NCBI GenBank assembly: GCA_036562565.1
Contig: DATCJY010000087.1
Span: 1-64,000 of the forward strand
Reading direction: 5' to 3'
Length of the DNA: 64,000 bases
Origin: DATCJY01 sp036562565
Lineage (GTDB): Bacteria > Bacteroidota > Bacteroidia > Flavobacteriales_D > Sanyastnellaceae
The notes beneath the pieces were generated by a model that saw nothing but the letters and a program-made list of their open reading frames with translations, did not search any database and was not told the DNA's origin. This document shows, in pieces, positions 25,805 through 33,724 of the stretch (position 1 is the stretch's first letter; the number at the start of each line of letters is the position of its first letter). Position numbers and translations under genes: made by a program.

Positions 25805-26611
25805 ATGAATAAGCTTGAAGAAATTATATTGGATACGCGCCATCGTGTGGCTGCGATTAAAACAGCAGAGTACAAATCTCAATGTGAGCAATCACCGCTT
25901 TTCCAGCGTACTCCTCGCTCCATGAAACAACAATTGCAGCGCATGGATATGCATGGAATCATTGCGGAGTTCAAGCGCCAATCTCCATCTAAAGGTCCCA
26001 TTCATCTTGATGCCGATATAGGGGATGTAACGAAAGGATATGAGCAAGCGGGAGCTTCGGCAGTGAGTATTCTTACCGAACCGAATTTTTTTCTAGGGGC
26101 AAATGAATTCTTGACGAAAGCTCGTGCATGCCTGCAAATCCCTATTCTTCGAAAAGATTTCATTGTAGATGAAATACAAATTATTGAAGCCAAGGCAATT
26201 GGCGCGGATTGCATTTTGCTTATTGCATCCGCTTTGAGCAAGAAGGAAATGCAGCAGTTCACCGACACTGCGCACAATCTCGGCTTGGAAGTATTGGTGG
26301 AAATTCGTGATAAAGAAGAAATTGAATTGTTGCCTCACAGTACCGATGTGGTGGGTGTAAACAACCGCAACCTCAAGACTTTTTCTGAAGGTATAGAGCA
26401 ATCAATTGTGTTATCCGAGTATTTGCCTACCGAAATCATACGCATTTCAGAAAGCTCAATTAGCAAAGCATCGGTGATTCGCGAGCTGCGCAACTACGGC
26501 TATAGTGGATTTTTGATAGGTGAATATTTTATGCGCCATGAAGAGCCTGCTGCTGCTTGCAAAACCTTAATGGATGAGTTGAATCTTCTTAATGCCCAAG
26601 ATGCAAATTAA
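25805..26611 (+). CDS. trpC: Indole-3-glycerol-phosphate synthase
   Basis: TrpC (268 residues) is a TIM barrel that closes the pyrrole ring to give indole-3-glycerol phosphate. The family motifs are IIAEFKRQSPSKG near residue 50 with the catalytic Lys, SVSILTEPNFFLG in slightly changed form (AVSILTEPNFFLG), LRKDFIVDEIQI, GADCILLIAS, LGLEVLVEIRDKEE, VGVNNRNLKTF and ISESSIS. It is not fused to TrpF. Its 3' end overlaps trpF by 20 nt if trpF starts at 26592, or 11 nt if it starts at 26601. Confidence 0.97.
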   Translation: MNKLEEIILDTRHRVAAIKTAEYKSQCEQSPLFQRTPRSMKQQLQRMDMHGIIAEFKRQSPSKGPIHLDADIGDVTKGYEQAGASAVSILTEPNFFLGANEFLTKARACLQIPILRKDFIVDEIQIIEAKAIGADCILLIASALSKKEMQQFTDTAHNLGLEVLVEIRDKEEIELLPHSTDVVGVNNRNLKTFSEGIEQSIVLSEYLPTEIIRISESSISKASVIRELRNYGYSGFLIGEYFMRHEEPAAACKTLMDELNLLNAQDAN

Positions 26612-27221
26612 AATCTGTGGATTAAAATTTCCTCTAAACATCGCTGCGGTTCAGGAATTAAATCCGGATATGATGGGGTTCATTTTCTATGCTCCGTCCA
26701 AGCGATTCATGGCCGACACTTTGAATGCTGTGGCGTTAAAGTCTATTCCTATCCATATCCGTAAAGTCGGGGTTTTTGTGAATGAGACAACGGAAAATGT
26801 CGTCAACAGAATAAATCAATTTGGTCTCGATATGGTGCAATTGCACGGTGCTGAAACTCCTGAGTATTGTGCAGCAATAAGAAAATTCGTTCCGGTATTA
26901 AAAGCATTTGGAGTGGATGCTTCGTTTGATTTTAATATTCTAAAAGCCTATCAAAATCATGTCGATTATTTCCTTTTCGACACTAAAACTGAACAATATG
27001 GTGGCAGCGGATTGCGATTCGATTGGAGCAAACTAAACGAGTATGACTTGGATGTTCCGTTTTTGTTGAGTGGCGGTATTGGTCTTGATGCATTAGATGA
27101 TTTGTTGCAGTTCAAACATTCTCGCTATGCGGGCATCGATTTAAACTCCCGTTTTGAGATTGAACCTGGATTAAAAGATATTGAAAAATTAAAAGCATTT
27201 ATTGAATTATATAGACAATAA
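26592..27221 (+). CDS. trpF: Phosphoribosylanthranilate isomerase
   Basis: TrpF (209 residues) isomerises phosphoribosylanthranilate by an Amadori rearrangement. KICGLKFPLN at the N-terminus carries the catalytic Cys, followed by KVGVFVNETTENV, VQLHGAETPEYC, FLFDTKTEQYGGSGLRFDW with the catalytic Asp, LSGGIG and GIDLNSRFE. Two starts are possible. ATG 26592 gives MPKMQIKICG and ATG 26601 gives MQIKICG. The shorter form matches the usual length before KICG better. It starts inside trpC and ends 6 nt before trpB. Confidence 0.95.
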   Translation: MPKMQIKICGLKFPLNIAAVQELNPDMMGFIFYAPSKRFMADTLNAVALKSIPIHIRKVGVFVNETTENVVNRINQFGLDMVQLHGAETPEYCAAIRKFVPVLKAFGVDASFDFNILKAYQNHVDYFLFDTKTEQYGGSGLRFDWSKLNEYDLDVPFLLSGGIGLDALDDLLQFKHSRYAGIDLNSRFEIEPGLKDIEKLKAFIELYRQ

Positions 27222-27227
27222 TTACTG

Positions 27228-28424
27228 ATGGTTGCTAAAGAAAAAGGGCGTTATCACGCTGATGAACAAGGGTTTTATGGTGAATACGGTGGTGCTTTCA
27301 TTCCTGAATTACTTCACTATCCTGTGGAGGAACTGCGGAAGGTGTATCTCGAGCACATTGCTAGTGCAGACTTCCGAGAGGAGATGCATCAGTTGCTGAA
27401 GGATTACGTAGGACGTCCTTCCCCACTCTATCTAGCCAAGCGGTTGAGTGAAAAACATGGAGCGACTATTTACTTGAAACGTGAAGATTTAAATCATACC
27501 GGTGCACATAAAATCAATAATACCATTGGGCAGATTTTATTGGCTAAGCGATTGGGGAAGAAACATATCATCGCTGAAACCGGTGCTGGACAACACGGTG
27601 TAGCCACGGCTACAGTGTGTGCCTTGATGAATATGCCTTGTACTGTTTACATGGGGGCTGTTGATGTTGAAAGACAAGCTCCCAACGTTGCGCGTATGAA
27701 TATGCTTGGGGCGACAGTTGTTCCTGTGCACAGCGGTAGCAGAACACTCAAAGATGCTACTAATGAAGCAATTCGTCATTGGATCAACCATCCAGAGGAT
27801 ACGTTCTATATCATTGGTTCAGTGGTTGGGCCTCATCCTTATCCGGATATGGTGGCTCGATTCCAAGCGATTATCAGCGAGGAAACCAAGAAACAATTGA
27901 TGGAACAGCGTGGCAATGAACTTCCCACCCATGTGGTTGCTTGCATCGGTGGAGGAAGCAACGCGGCCGGGATGTTCTATCACTTCTTGGATGATGAATC
28001 CGTAAAACTCGTAGGTGTGGAAGCTGCCGGTAAAGGTGTTGCAAGTAGTCAAACAGCAGCAACTCTAGTGGCCGGTTTAGACGGTGTAATTCACGGCAGC
28101 CGAACGATTCTTATGCAAAGTGAAGATGGCCAAATAGAAGAACCATACAGCATTTCTGCGGGATTGGATTACCCGGGGATTGGTCCGTTGCATGCTCATC
28201 TCTTTCGCAGCGGTCGCGGTACCTATATGAGCGCCACCGATGAAGAAGCACTCGCTGCCGCATTTGAATTGACCCGTTTGGAAGGCATTATACCCGCACT
28301 TGAATCTGCACATGCCATTGCGGCTCTTGATAAGTTGCAATTCACGAAGAAGGATGTGATTGTGGTATGCCTGAGTGGTCGTGGTGATAAAGATCTGGCG
28401 ACCTATATGAACAACATGTTATAA
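27228..28424 (+). CDS. trpB: Tryptophan synthase beta chain
   Basis: TrpB (398 residues) joins indole and serine, using pyridoxal phosphate. The PLP lysine is Lys95 in HTGAHKINNTIGQ. Other marks are GEYGGAFIPE, KREDLNHTG, ETGAGQHGVATA with the substrate-binding Glu, YMGAVDVERQAPNV, GSRTLKDATNEA and the phosphate-binding CIGGGSNAAGMF. It is of the TrpB1 type that pairs with TrpA, encoded 16 nt downstream, and substrate is channelled between the two. Confidence 0.97.
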   Translation: MVAKEKGRYHADEQGFYGEYGGAFIPELLHYPVEELRKVYLEHIASADFREEMHQLLKDYVGRPSPLYLAKRLSEKHGATIYLKREDLNHTGAHKINNTIGQILLAKRLGKKHIIAETGAGQHGVATATVCALMNMPCTVYMGAVDVERQAPNVARMNMLGATVVPVHSGSRTLKDATNEAIRHWINHPEDTFYIIGSVVGPHPYPDMVARFQAIISEETKKQLMEQRGNELPTHVVACIGGGSNAAGMFYHFLDDESVKLVGVEAAGKGVASSQTAATLVAGLDGVIHGSRTILMQSEDGQIEEPYSISAGLDYPGIGPLHAHLFRSGRGTYMSATDEEALAAAFELTRLEGIIPALESAHAIAALDKLQFTKKDVIVVCLSGRGDKDLATYMNNML

Positions 28425-28440
28425 CCTGAAGGTTTTGGAA

Positions 28441-29205
28441 ATGAATAAAATCGACAAATTATTTCAGCATAAAAAGAATTCTATTCTCTCAATTTTTTAT
28501 ACAGCCGGTTACCCGAATTTAGAAGACACAACCTCCATCCTATTACAATTGCAAAATAGCGGTGTGGATATGGTAGAAGTGGGATTCCCTTTCTCCGACC
28601 CGCTTGCCGATGGCCCTGTAATTCAACACAGCGGACAAGTGGCACTGGACAATGGAATGACTCTTCAAAAAGTATTTGAACAATTAAAAGCTGTTCAAAA
28701 TCAAGTAGAAATTCCAATTGTTTTGATGGGATATATCAATCCTGTTTTGCGCATGGGGATTGATGAATTTCTATCAAACTGTAAAGAATGTGGTGTGAGC
28801 GGGGTAATTCTTCCGGATGTACCTTTGGAACTTTGGGAACGCGATTGGTCTAAAAAGTTCGATGATTATGGTATCTACCCTATTCTGCTGATAACACCTC
28901 AAACCAGTGATGCGCGCGTGAGAAGAATTGATGCGTTGTCCAAAGGTTTTGTATATCTGGTGGCTTCATCAGGCACTACCGGAAGAAAACATGAGGCATC
29001 AGAGGCGACAATGATGTATTTCAATCGCATAAAACAATTGGGCTTAAAGAATCCGGTGGTAGCAGGATTCGGGATTCATGATAGAGCTTCATTTACATAT
29101 GCCTGCGAACATGCTGACGGGGCCATCATCGGTTCTGCTTTTGTGAACTTTTTGAAGGACAATTCAATTGAAGAAATACCAAGTTTTATACAATCCATTC
29201 GCTAA
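28441..29205 (+). CDS. trpA: Tryptophan synthase alpha chain
   Basis: TrpA (254 residues) cleaves indole-3-glycerol phosphate to indole and glyceraldehyde 3-phosphate. The catalytic acids are Glu46 and Asp57 in VEVGFPFSDPLADGP. GVILPDVPLE, LITPQTSDARV, YLVASSGTTG and VAGFGIHD follow the family pattern. ATG 28441 is chosen over the TTG at 28435 in the same frame. It is the last trp gene. Its stop overlaps that of the convergent oxyR by a few bases, so no terminator lies between them. Confidence 0.97.
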   Translation: MNKIDKLFQHKKNSILSIFYTAGYPNLEDTTSILLQLQNSGVDMVEVGFPFSDPLADGPVIQHSGQVALDNGMTLQKVFEQLKAVQNQVEIPIVLMGYINPVLRMGIDEFLSNCKECGVSGVILPDVPLELWERDWSKKFDDYGIYPILLITPQTSDARVRRIDALSKGFVYLVASSGTTGRKHEASEATMMYFNRIKQLGLKNPVVAGFGIHDRASFTYACEHADGAIIGSAFVNFLKDNSIEEIPSFIQSIR

Positions 29206-30140
29206 TTGATTTCTATGACTTGGCTGCGTGAATTGTCCTGCATTTCCACAGGAATGCTTGTGAGGATTTCACTTTTGAGCACATCAATGAGTTTTTTCTT
29301 CATGAAGTATCGGTAGGTAACAATGCTGATTTCGCGTACAGGAGCCGGTGATTTGAAATAACGGATATTCTTCTTCTGTTTGGCTGTCATATCACGCAGA
29401 GCCAGCTCCGGAAGAATGGTAATGCCCTGGTTGGCTTCAACTAATTTCTTTAAGGTTTCAATGCTGCCGGCTTCGAAATCAAGCTGGTTGATTTCTTTTT
29501 CCTTCTCCTTGAGTTCGCAGAGATTGATGACCTGATTGCGTAAACAATGCCCTTCTTCCAACAGCCACAATCGATTCACATCAATGTCGCTGGGGAGGAC
29601 ATATTTCTTCTTGGTCACCTTCTCTGAGTCAGCGGCAAATACTACGAATTGTTCATAAAAAAGAGGAAACTCTTCGAGGCTGGGGTTGCCCAGTGGTGTT
29701 GCCAGAATGCCTACATCCAGCGTCATCTCTTCGAGTTTTTGTATGATGTTCTCCGTGGTCAACTCGCTGATTCTGAGTTTTACGTCAGGGTATTTCTTGA
29801 GGAATTTGCCTATGAAAAAAGGCAACAGCGAAGGTGCCAGTGTTGGAATAATGCCTACGCGCAGCTCTCCGCGCGTGGTTTGGTTTTCTTCCTGTACAAT
29901 CTCTTTTAATCGCTTTGCCCCAGCCACTACTTCTCTTGCCTGAGCAATGATTTTTTTCCCCGTTTCGGTGGGTACCACAGGCTGTTTGCTCCGATCGAAG
30001 ATTTTGACATCGAGTTCCTCCTCAAGCTTTTTAATCATCATGCTTAAGGTTGCTTGTGTTACAAAGCTCTTTTCTGCAGCCGTTACAAAGTGACGATAAG
30101 TATCTACTGCGATGATGTATTCAAGTTGTTGCAGGTTCAT
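29202..30140 (-). CDS. oxyR: Hydrogen-peroxide sensor, LysR-family regulator OxyR
   Basis: A 312-residue LysR-type regulator. The N-terminal winged HTH is LQQLEYIIAV with ATLSMMIKKLEEELDVKIFDR. The effector domain holds Cys199 and Cys208 in EEGHCLRNQVINLC. Number and spacing are those of the redox-active disulfide of E. coli OxyR, so peroxide sensing is very likely. It would control catalase, peroxidase and Dps-type genes, none of which are in the window. The region before the start holds ATATTG-N6-CAATAT (30149-30166), a LysR-type dyad that may be its own binding site. It is convergent with trpA and overlaps its 3' end. Confidence 0.94.
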   Translation of the reverse strand: MNLQQLEYIIAVDTYRHFVTAAEKSFVTQATLSMMIKKLEEELDVKIFDRSKQPVVPTETGKKIIAQAREVVAGAKRLKEIVQEENQTTRGELRVGIIPTLAPSLLPFFIGKFLKKYPDVKLRISELTTENIIQKLEEMTLDVGILATPLGNPSLEEFPLFYEQFVVFAADSEKVTKKKYVLPSDIDVNRLWLLEEGHCLRNQVINLCELKEKEKEINQLDFEAGSIETLKKLVEANQGITILPELALRDMTAKQKKNIRYFKSPAPVREISIVTYRYFMKKKLIDVLKSEILTSIPVEMQDNSRSQVIEIN

Positions 30141-30148
30141 GTTCTATT

Positions 30149-30166
30149 GATATTGTCAATGCAATA
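30149..30166. promoter_or_regulatory. Dyad ATATTG-N6-CAATAT upstream of oxyR
   Basis: A perfect 6+6 bp inverted repeat that starts 9 bp before the oxyR start codon, containing a T-N11-A pattern. LysR-type regulators often bind such sites next to their own gene. Confidence 0.35.
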
Positions 30167-30223
30167 TTAATTGGTATAGGTGGAGTTGATAGTGACCAAT
30201 ATACAATAAGGAGCTTATGAAAA

Positions 30224-30253
30224 CGAAAAACCCGTCCTTTGATAGAACGGGTT
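30224..30253 (-). terminator. Terminator after the 38-residue membrane protein gene
   Basis: Read on the minus strand, AACCCGT (30247-30253) pairs with ACGGGTT (30229-30235), followed by TTTTCGTTTTC. It lies 80 bp past the stop of the small gene at 30336. Confidence 0.7.
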
Positions 30254-30335
30254 CATCTATTTTTTAGATACGAAACAACTTTGCAATCCCTTGTCAGAAT
30301 TGTCGTATCGCGAATAATCTTGTTAGAAAATAAAA

Positions 30336-30452
30336 TTACTTAGCCCAGAAGTAGATGATGATAACTGCAAGTGCAACGCACATCAATGTGAATACAACAG
30401 GTCCTGCAATTTCATTTTGCTCTGCTTCTTGGTGTTCGTGATGTTCTGACAT
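30336..30452 (-). CDS. 38-residue single-pass membrane protein, family unknown
   Basis: A short frame starts at ATG 30452 and ends with TAA 30336-30338. The first 16 residues (MSEHHEHQEAEQNEIA) are rich in His and Glu. One membrane helix follows (about 18-36, VVFTLMCVALAVIIIYFW), then AK and the stop. The gene has its own two-element promoter (30478-30507) and its own terminator (30224-30253), which makes it much more likely to be real than a chance frame. I do not recognise the family. Small His-rich one-helix proteins often act as accessory subunits of membrane complexes, but nothing here says which. It lies upstream of oxyR on the same strand. Confidence 0.72.
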   Translation of the reverse strand: MSEHHEHQEAEQNEIAGPVVFTLMCVALAVIIIYFWAK

Positions 30453-30477
30453 ACTCAATATTTTTTTGTGGATGGCG

Positions 30478-30507
30478 CAAATTTAACCATACATCCGTTT
30501 TACCAAA
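30478..30507 (-). promoter_or_regulatory. Promoter of the 38-residue membrane protein gene
   Basis: On the minus strand TTTG (30504-30507) is followed by 18 nt and then TAAATTTG (30478-30485), a perfect TAnnTTTG. The distance to the ATG is 25 nt. Confidence 0.65.
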
Positions 30508-30553
30508 AAATGTTTTCCTACAATCCGGTGTGAGTAATTCTTTCTCTCCGAAT

Positions 30554-30561
30554 TACTTTTG
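30554..30561 (+). promoter_or_regulatory. -7 promoter element TACTTTTG for mtaB
   Basis: Exact TAnnTTTG match 20 nt before the TTG start of mtaB at 30582, which supports that unusual start codon. Confidence 0.5.
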
Positions 30562-30581
30562 CGCACCTATCATTTTTCGGC

Positions 30582-31916
30582 TTGAATCAATATAAGAAAA
30601 TAGCATTTCACACTTTGGGCTGCAAGCTCAATTTTTCAGAAACTTCTGCTTTGGCGCGCCAGTTTTCAGAAGCCGGATATGCGCGAGTGGACATGGAAGA
30701 ACAACCGGATGTATTGGTTATCAATACATGCAGTGTTACGGAGCAGGCTGATAAAAAATGCCGCAACATTGTGAGTCGTGCTGTACGCAACAATCCTGGC
30801 GTGTTTGTAGCCGTGGTGGGCTGCTATGCACAGCTCAAGCCACAAGAGATTGCTGCCATTCCGGGGGTGGATATTGTGTTGGGTGCAGGTGAAAAATTCA
30901 ACCTGCTGGAGCGTGTAGAGAATTCGGTAAAGGGCGATAAGGCTCAAATAGCCGTTGGTGAGATTAAAGATGTAAAGACCTTCATCCCTTCGTTTTCAGC
31001 AGGTGATAGAACGCGTACATTCTTGAAGGTGCAAGATGGTTGTAACTATTTCTGTGCGTTTTGTACGATTCCTTTGGCGCGCGGTCGTAGTCGTAGCGCG
31101 ACCATCGAAGAAACCATGGTACAGGCTCGCAAAGCTGCTGCCACCGGAGCTAAGGAGATTGTTTTGACCGGTGTGAACATCGGTGATTTTGGGACTGCTC
31201 ATGGTGAGACTTTGCTGGAGCTTATCCAGCAGCTTGATGAGTTGAACGGTGTGGAACGATTCCGCATCTCTTCTATCGAGCCCAACCTGCTCACGGATGA
31301 AATTATTGAGTTCGTTGCCACTTCTAAAAAGTTCATGCCGCATTTTCATATTCCGCTTCAAAGTGGCAATGATGAGATCTTGCAGGCAATGCGCAGAAGA
31401 TATCGCACGGCTCTTTATCGCTCCCGCATTGAGAAAATCAAGGCCTTGATGCCACATGCTTGCATTGGTGTGGATGTGATTACGGGATTCCCTTCTGAAA
31501 CGGATGAGCGTTTTGCCGTTACCCGTGAATTTATATTGGACTTGCCTGTCTCCTATTTGCACGTATTCACTTATAGTGAACGAGATAATACTACCGCATT
31601 GCGCAACCCGGAAGTGGTTCCGATGGATGTTCGTCACGAGCGCACAAAGATTTTGCGACTGATTTCAGAAAAGAAAAAACGCGCCTTTGCCAACGAACAT
31701 TTGGGTGAAACGCGTTCCGTACTTTGGGAAGCATGTGAAGAGGACGGCATGATGTTCGGTTTTACGGATAATTACATCAAACTGAAAACGCCATACAATC
31801 CTGCATTGGTCAATATCATTACGCTTGCCACCATTGGGAACATTGATGGAGATTGTGTAGGTTTAGCGCAAAATCTGCAGACGAATTATGAACCAACACA
31901 ACCAGCAGCCCAATGA
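30582..31916 (+). CDS. mtaB: tRNA t6A37 methylthiotransferase MtaB
   Basis: A 444-residue radical SAM enzyme of the MiaB/MtaB class that adds a methylthio group to t6A at position 37 of tRNAs. The N-terminal domain has the three cysteines for its own Fe-S cluster (Cys14 in HTLGCKLNF, Cys50 in NTCSVT, Cys81 in VVGCYAQ). The radical SAM site is CNYFCAFC (Cys154, 158, 161). HTLGCKLNFSE and the IPLARGRSRS segment fit the MtaB group rather than MiaB. The start is TTG: no ATG is suitably placed and the promoter lies 20 nt upstream. Sua5, which begins t6A synthesis, is encoded at 49793-50746. Confidence 0.92.
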   Translation: MNQYKKIAFHTLGCKLNFSETSALARQFSEAGYARVDMEEQPDVLVINTCSVTEQADKKCRNIVSRAVRNNPGVFVAVVGCYAQLKPQEIAAIPGVDIVLGAGEKFNLLERVENSVKGDKAQIAVGEIKDVKTFIPSFSAGDRTRTFLKVQDGCNYFCAFCTIPLARGRSRSATIEETMVQARKAAATGAKEIVLTGVNIGDFGTAHGETLLELIQQLDELNGVERFRISSIEPNLLTDEIIEFVATSKKFMPHFHIPLQSGNDEILQAMRRRYRTALYRSRIEKIKALMPHACIGVDVITGFPSETDERFAVTREFILDLPVSYLHVFTYSERDNTTALRNPEVVPMDVRHERTKILRLISEKKKRAFANEHLGETRSVLWEACEEDGMMFGFTDNYIKLKTPYNPALVNIITLATIGNIDGDCVGLAQNLQTNYEPTQPAAQ

Positions 31917-32064
31917 TACAGAGCATTCAACGGATAAGAAAAGTTGGATGCAATGGCTTAAACGACTGGGGGTGCTTGGTTTTTTATTTTTCCTGATAAA
32001 AGGTTTGGTATGGCTGGCGATATTTTTTTTCGCGGGCTCAAAAGTGTTGGAGGGGTGCAATTAA
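31888..32064 (+). CDS. 58-residue membrane protein overlapping mtaB
   Basis: The frame begins at ATG 31888 inside the end of mtaB in another frame, and stops at TAA 32062-32064, overlapping the convergent fmt by 4 nt. The N-terminus is polar (MNQHNQQPNDTEHSTDKK). It is followed by SWMQWLKRLG and one strongly hydrophobic helix (about 29-49, LGFLFFLIKGLVWLAIFFFAG), ending in LEGCN. Small proteins with a LGxxxFLFFLIKGLxWL helix are, as far as I recall, frequent in this phylum next to tRNA-modification genes, but I cannot name a function. The coupling to mtaB and the clear helix favour a real gene. Confidence 0.6.
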   Translation: MNQHNQQPNDTEHSTDKKSWMQWLKRLGVLGFLFFLIKGLVWLAIFFFAGSKVLEGCN

Positions 32065-32984
32065 GCTCGCCACCCTCTCAAAAATTCTTCAATTCCCATT
32101 CGCTTTTTACCCTCTAACTGAAGTTCTTTCAGCGAATAATAACCGTCAGAGCATTTAAACTTGAGATAAGTCTTGCCGTCCGTGAGGTAAGGTTCTTCAC
32201 CCGTAGCTCCCGGTTGTTTTTCTCCCATGTAAACTTTCAGTGTCTTATCTCCCAGATAGGTCCATGCTGCGGGATATGGAGCAAGTCCTCTTACAAAATT
32301 GTGGATTTCATCCACCGACTTGGTAAAATCAATTTTGCAATCCTCTTTAAAAATCTTGGGGGCGTGCTTCACTGTTTCACCTTGGGCTACCAGTTCATCT
32401 TGTGAGATGGCATTGTCCTTTCCTGAGGCAACATCATTGATGGCGCTAACCAATGCTTTTGCACCAATGACCATCATTTTATCATGCAGCTCACCGGCTG
32501 TTTCATTTTCCCCAATTTCAATGGTTTCTCTTCGGATAACACGGCCGGTATCAATTTCATGTTGAAGGAAAAAGATGGTAACTCCTGTTTGTTTTTCGCC
32601 ATTGATAATTGCCCAGTTGATGGGCGCAGCACCGCGATAAGCAGGTAACAAGGAACCGTGCAGGTTAATGGAACCAAGTGGTGGCATGGACCAAACCACT
32701 TCAGGCAACATTCGGAAAGCCACTACTACAAATAAGTCGGCATTGTAGCTGCGCAGCGTATTCAGAAACTCCTCATTGCGCAATTTCTCAGGTTGAAGAA
32801 TGGGCAGATTCTTCTCCAAGGCGTATTGCTTCACTGCACTCATGGAGAGTTGCTTGCCGCGACCCGCAGGTTTGTCGGCCACTGTTACTACCGCCACTAC
32901 TTCGTGTTCTGAGTGTAGCAGAGCATCCAGAGATGCTACGGCAAACTCAGGTGTTCCCATAAAAACAATGCGCAACTTTCTCAT
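32061..32984 (-). CDS. fmt: Methionyl-tRNA formyltransferase
   Basis: Fmt (307 residues) formylates Met-tRNAi with 10-formyl-THF before translation initiation. The N-terminal domain carries IVFMGTPEFAVASL, NLHGSLLPAYRGAAPINWAI (the HxSLLPxxRG signature and formyl-donor site) and TGVTIFFLQHEIDTG. The C-terminal OB domain binds the tRNA. Length is normal. Its ATG overlaps the TGA of the preceding small gene by 4 nt (ATGA), so it is translationally coupled to it. It ends at the convergent 58-residue gene. Confidence 0.97.
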   Translation of the reverse strand: MRKLRIVFMGTPEFAVASLDALLHSEHEVVAVVTVADKPAGRGKQLSMSAVKQYALEKNLPILQPEKLRNEEFLNTLRSYNADLFVVVAFRMLPEVVWSMPPLGSINLHGSLLPAYRGAAPINWAIINGEKQTGVTIFFLQHEIDTGRVIRRETIEIGENETAGELHDKMMVIGAKALVSAINDVASGKDNAISQDELVAQGETVKHAPKIFKEDCKIDFTKSVDEIHNFVRGLAPYPAAWTYLGDKTLKVYMGEKQPGATGEEPYLTDGKTYLKFKCSDGYYSLKELQLEGKKRMGIEEFLRGWRA

Positions 32985-33358
32985 ACCAAATCGAAATAGC
33001 GTGAAGCTTCTTGATAATCGGATGTCACTTTCAGATAATATTTTCCGGGAGACAATGTGCTTAAGTTCATAGGCAATTCATGTGTGCCGATTTCATATTT
33101 TCCCTTGAGCAGTTCCATCTGTACTTCACCTGATGTATTGAATATGGCTAGTTTTAATTCGCTCGGTTCCTCCAGTGTAATTGCGATGGAAGCATTGCGC
33201 GCATCATGCCATATAATGCTTTCTCCTAAGGTCGGATAACGCTTGCTCTTTTCTTTTTTACCTAAGATTTTGAGCAATCGCTTATACAATACATAAACCA
33301 ATAGCACTACGCTGAACAACAATAATCCATCGCGTAATGTTTCCAGAGAGTCCTTCAT
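32981..33358 (-). CDS. Small membrane-anchored protein with a sorting-domain-like beta fold
   Basis: The 125-residue product has one membrane helix (about 11-26, LLLFSVVLLVYVLYKR), then a strongly basic stretch (KRLLKILGKKEKSKR), then an 80-residue beta-rich domain. That domain (SELKLAIFNTSGEVQMEL ... LSPGKYYLKVTSDYQ ... RYFDLV) reads like a T9SS type A C-terminal sorting domain or FlgD-type Ig fold. By the positive-inside rule the basic stretch and the domain would lie in the cytoplasm, which is odd for a sorting-like domain. It sits between a DUF493 gene (21 bp upstream) and fmt (4 nt overlap). The function is unknown. Confidence 0.75.
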   Translation of the reverse strand: MKDSLETLRDGLLLFSVVLLVYVLYKRLLKILGKKEKSKRYPTLGESIIWHDARNASIAITLEEPSELKLAIFNTSGEVQMELLKGKYEIGTHELPMNLSTLSPGKYYLKVTSDYQEASRYFDLV

Positions 33359-33379
33359 GAATTAAAATCGTTATCGAAT

Positions 33380-33652
33380 TTATAGCGATATAACACCTTC
33401 AATTTCGGCAGCCATCATGTAGCGCACAAAGATGGCATCGGCATCCATCATCATCTCACGGATGGTGAGGCTGGTATATTTTCCGTTGGATGAAAGGCGT
33501 TGTTTTACCTCAGCCTTTTCACCGAAAATGAGCTTCAGGCGCTGAATGCGCTCCGGATCGGATGGCAAAACAAACTTGAACATGTAGATGCTCGGCCAAA
33601 CGTGAATCTCATTGAGTCGGTCGCGCAATCGCTGGATTTGTTCTTCTTCCAT
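33380..33652 (-). CDS. DUF493 (YbeD-like) family protein
   Basis: A 90-residue protein with the ferredoxin-like fold pattern of DUF493/YbeD: WPSIYMFKFVLPSDPERIQRL, VKQRLSSNGKYTSLTIREMMMDADAIFVRY. The family is known as small putative regulatory proteins. In E. coli YbeD lies next to lipoate genes, but here it heads the small-protein/fmt group. The length is the family norm. Its biochemical role is unknown. Confidence 0.85.
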   Translation of the reverse strand: MEEEQIQRLRDRLNEIHVWPSIYMFKFVLPSDPERIQRLKLIFGEKAEVKQRLSSNGKYTSLTIREMMMDADAIFVRYMMAAEIEGVISL

Positions 33653-33724
33653 GGAAGTGAATTATAGCGTGAAATTGTGGGCTAAGTTAGAACTAACAAT
33701 CCTTTGAATCGCTGATAAATTAAA

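Noticed and set aside
30996..31637. Minus-strand open frame (213 codons) opposite mtaB
   Set aside because: Antisense to a conserved radical SAM gene, with no recognisable motif or start context.
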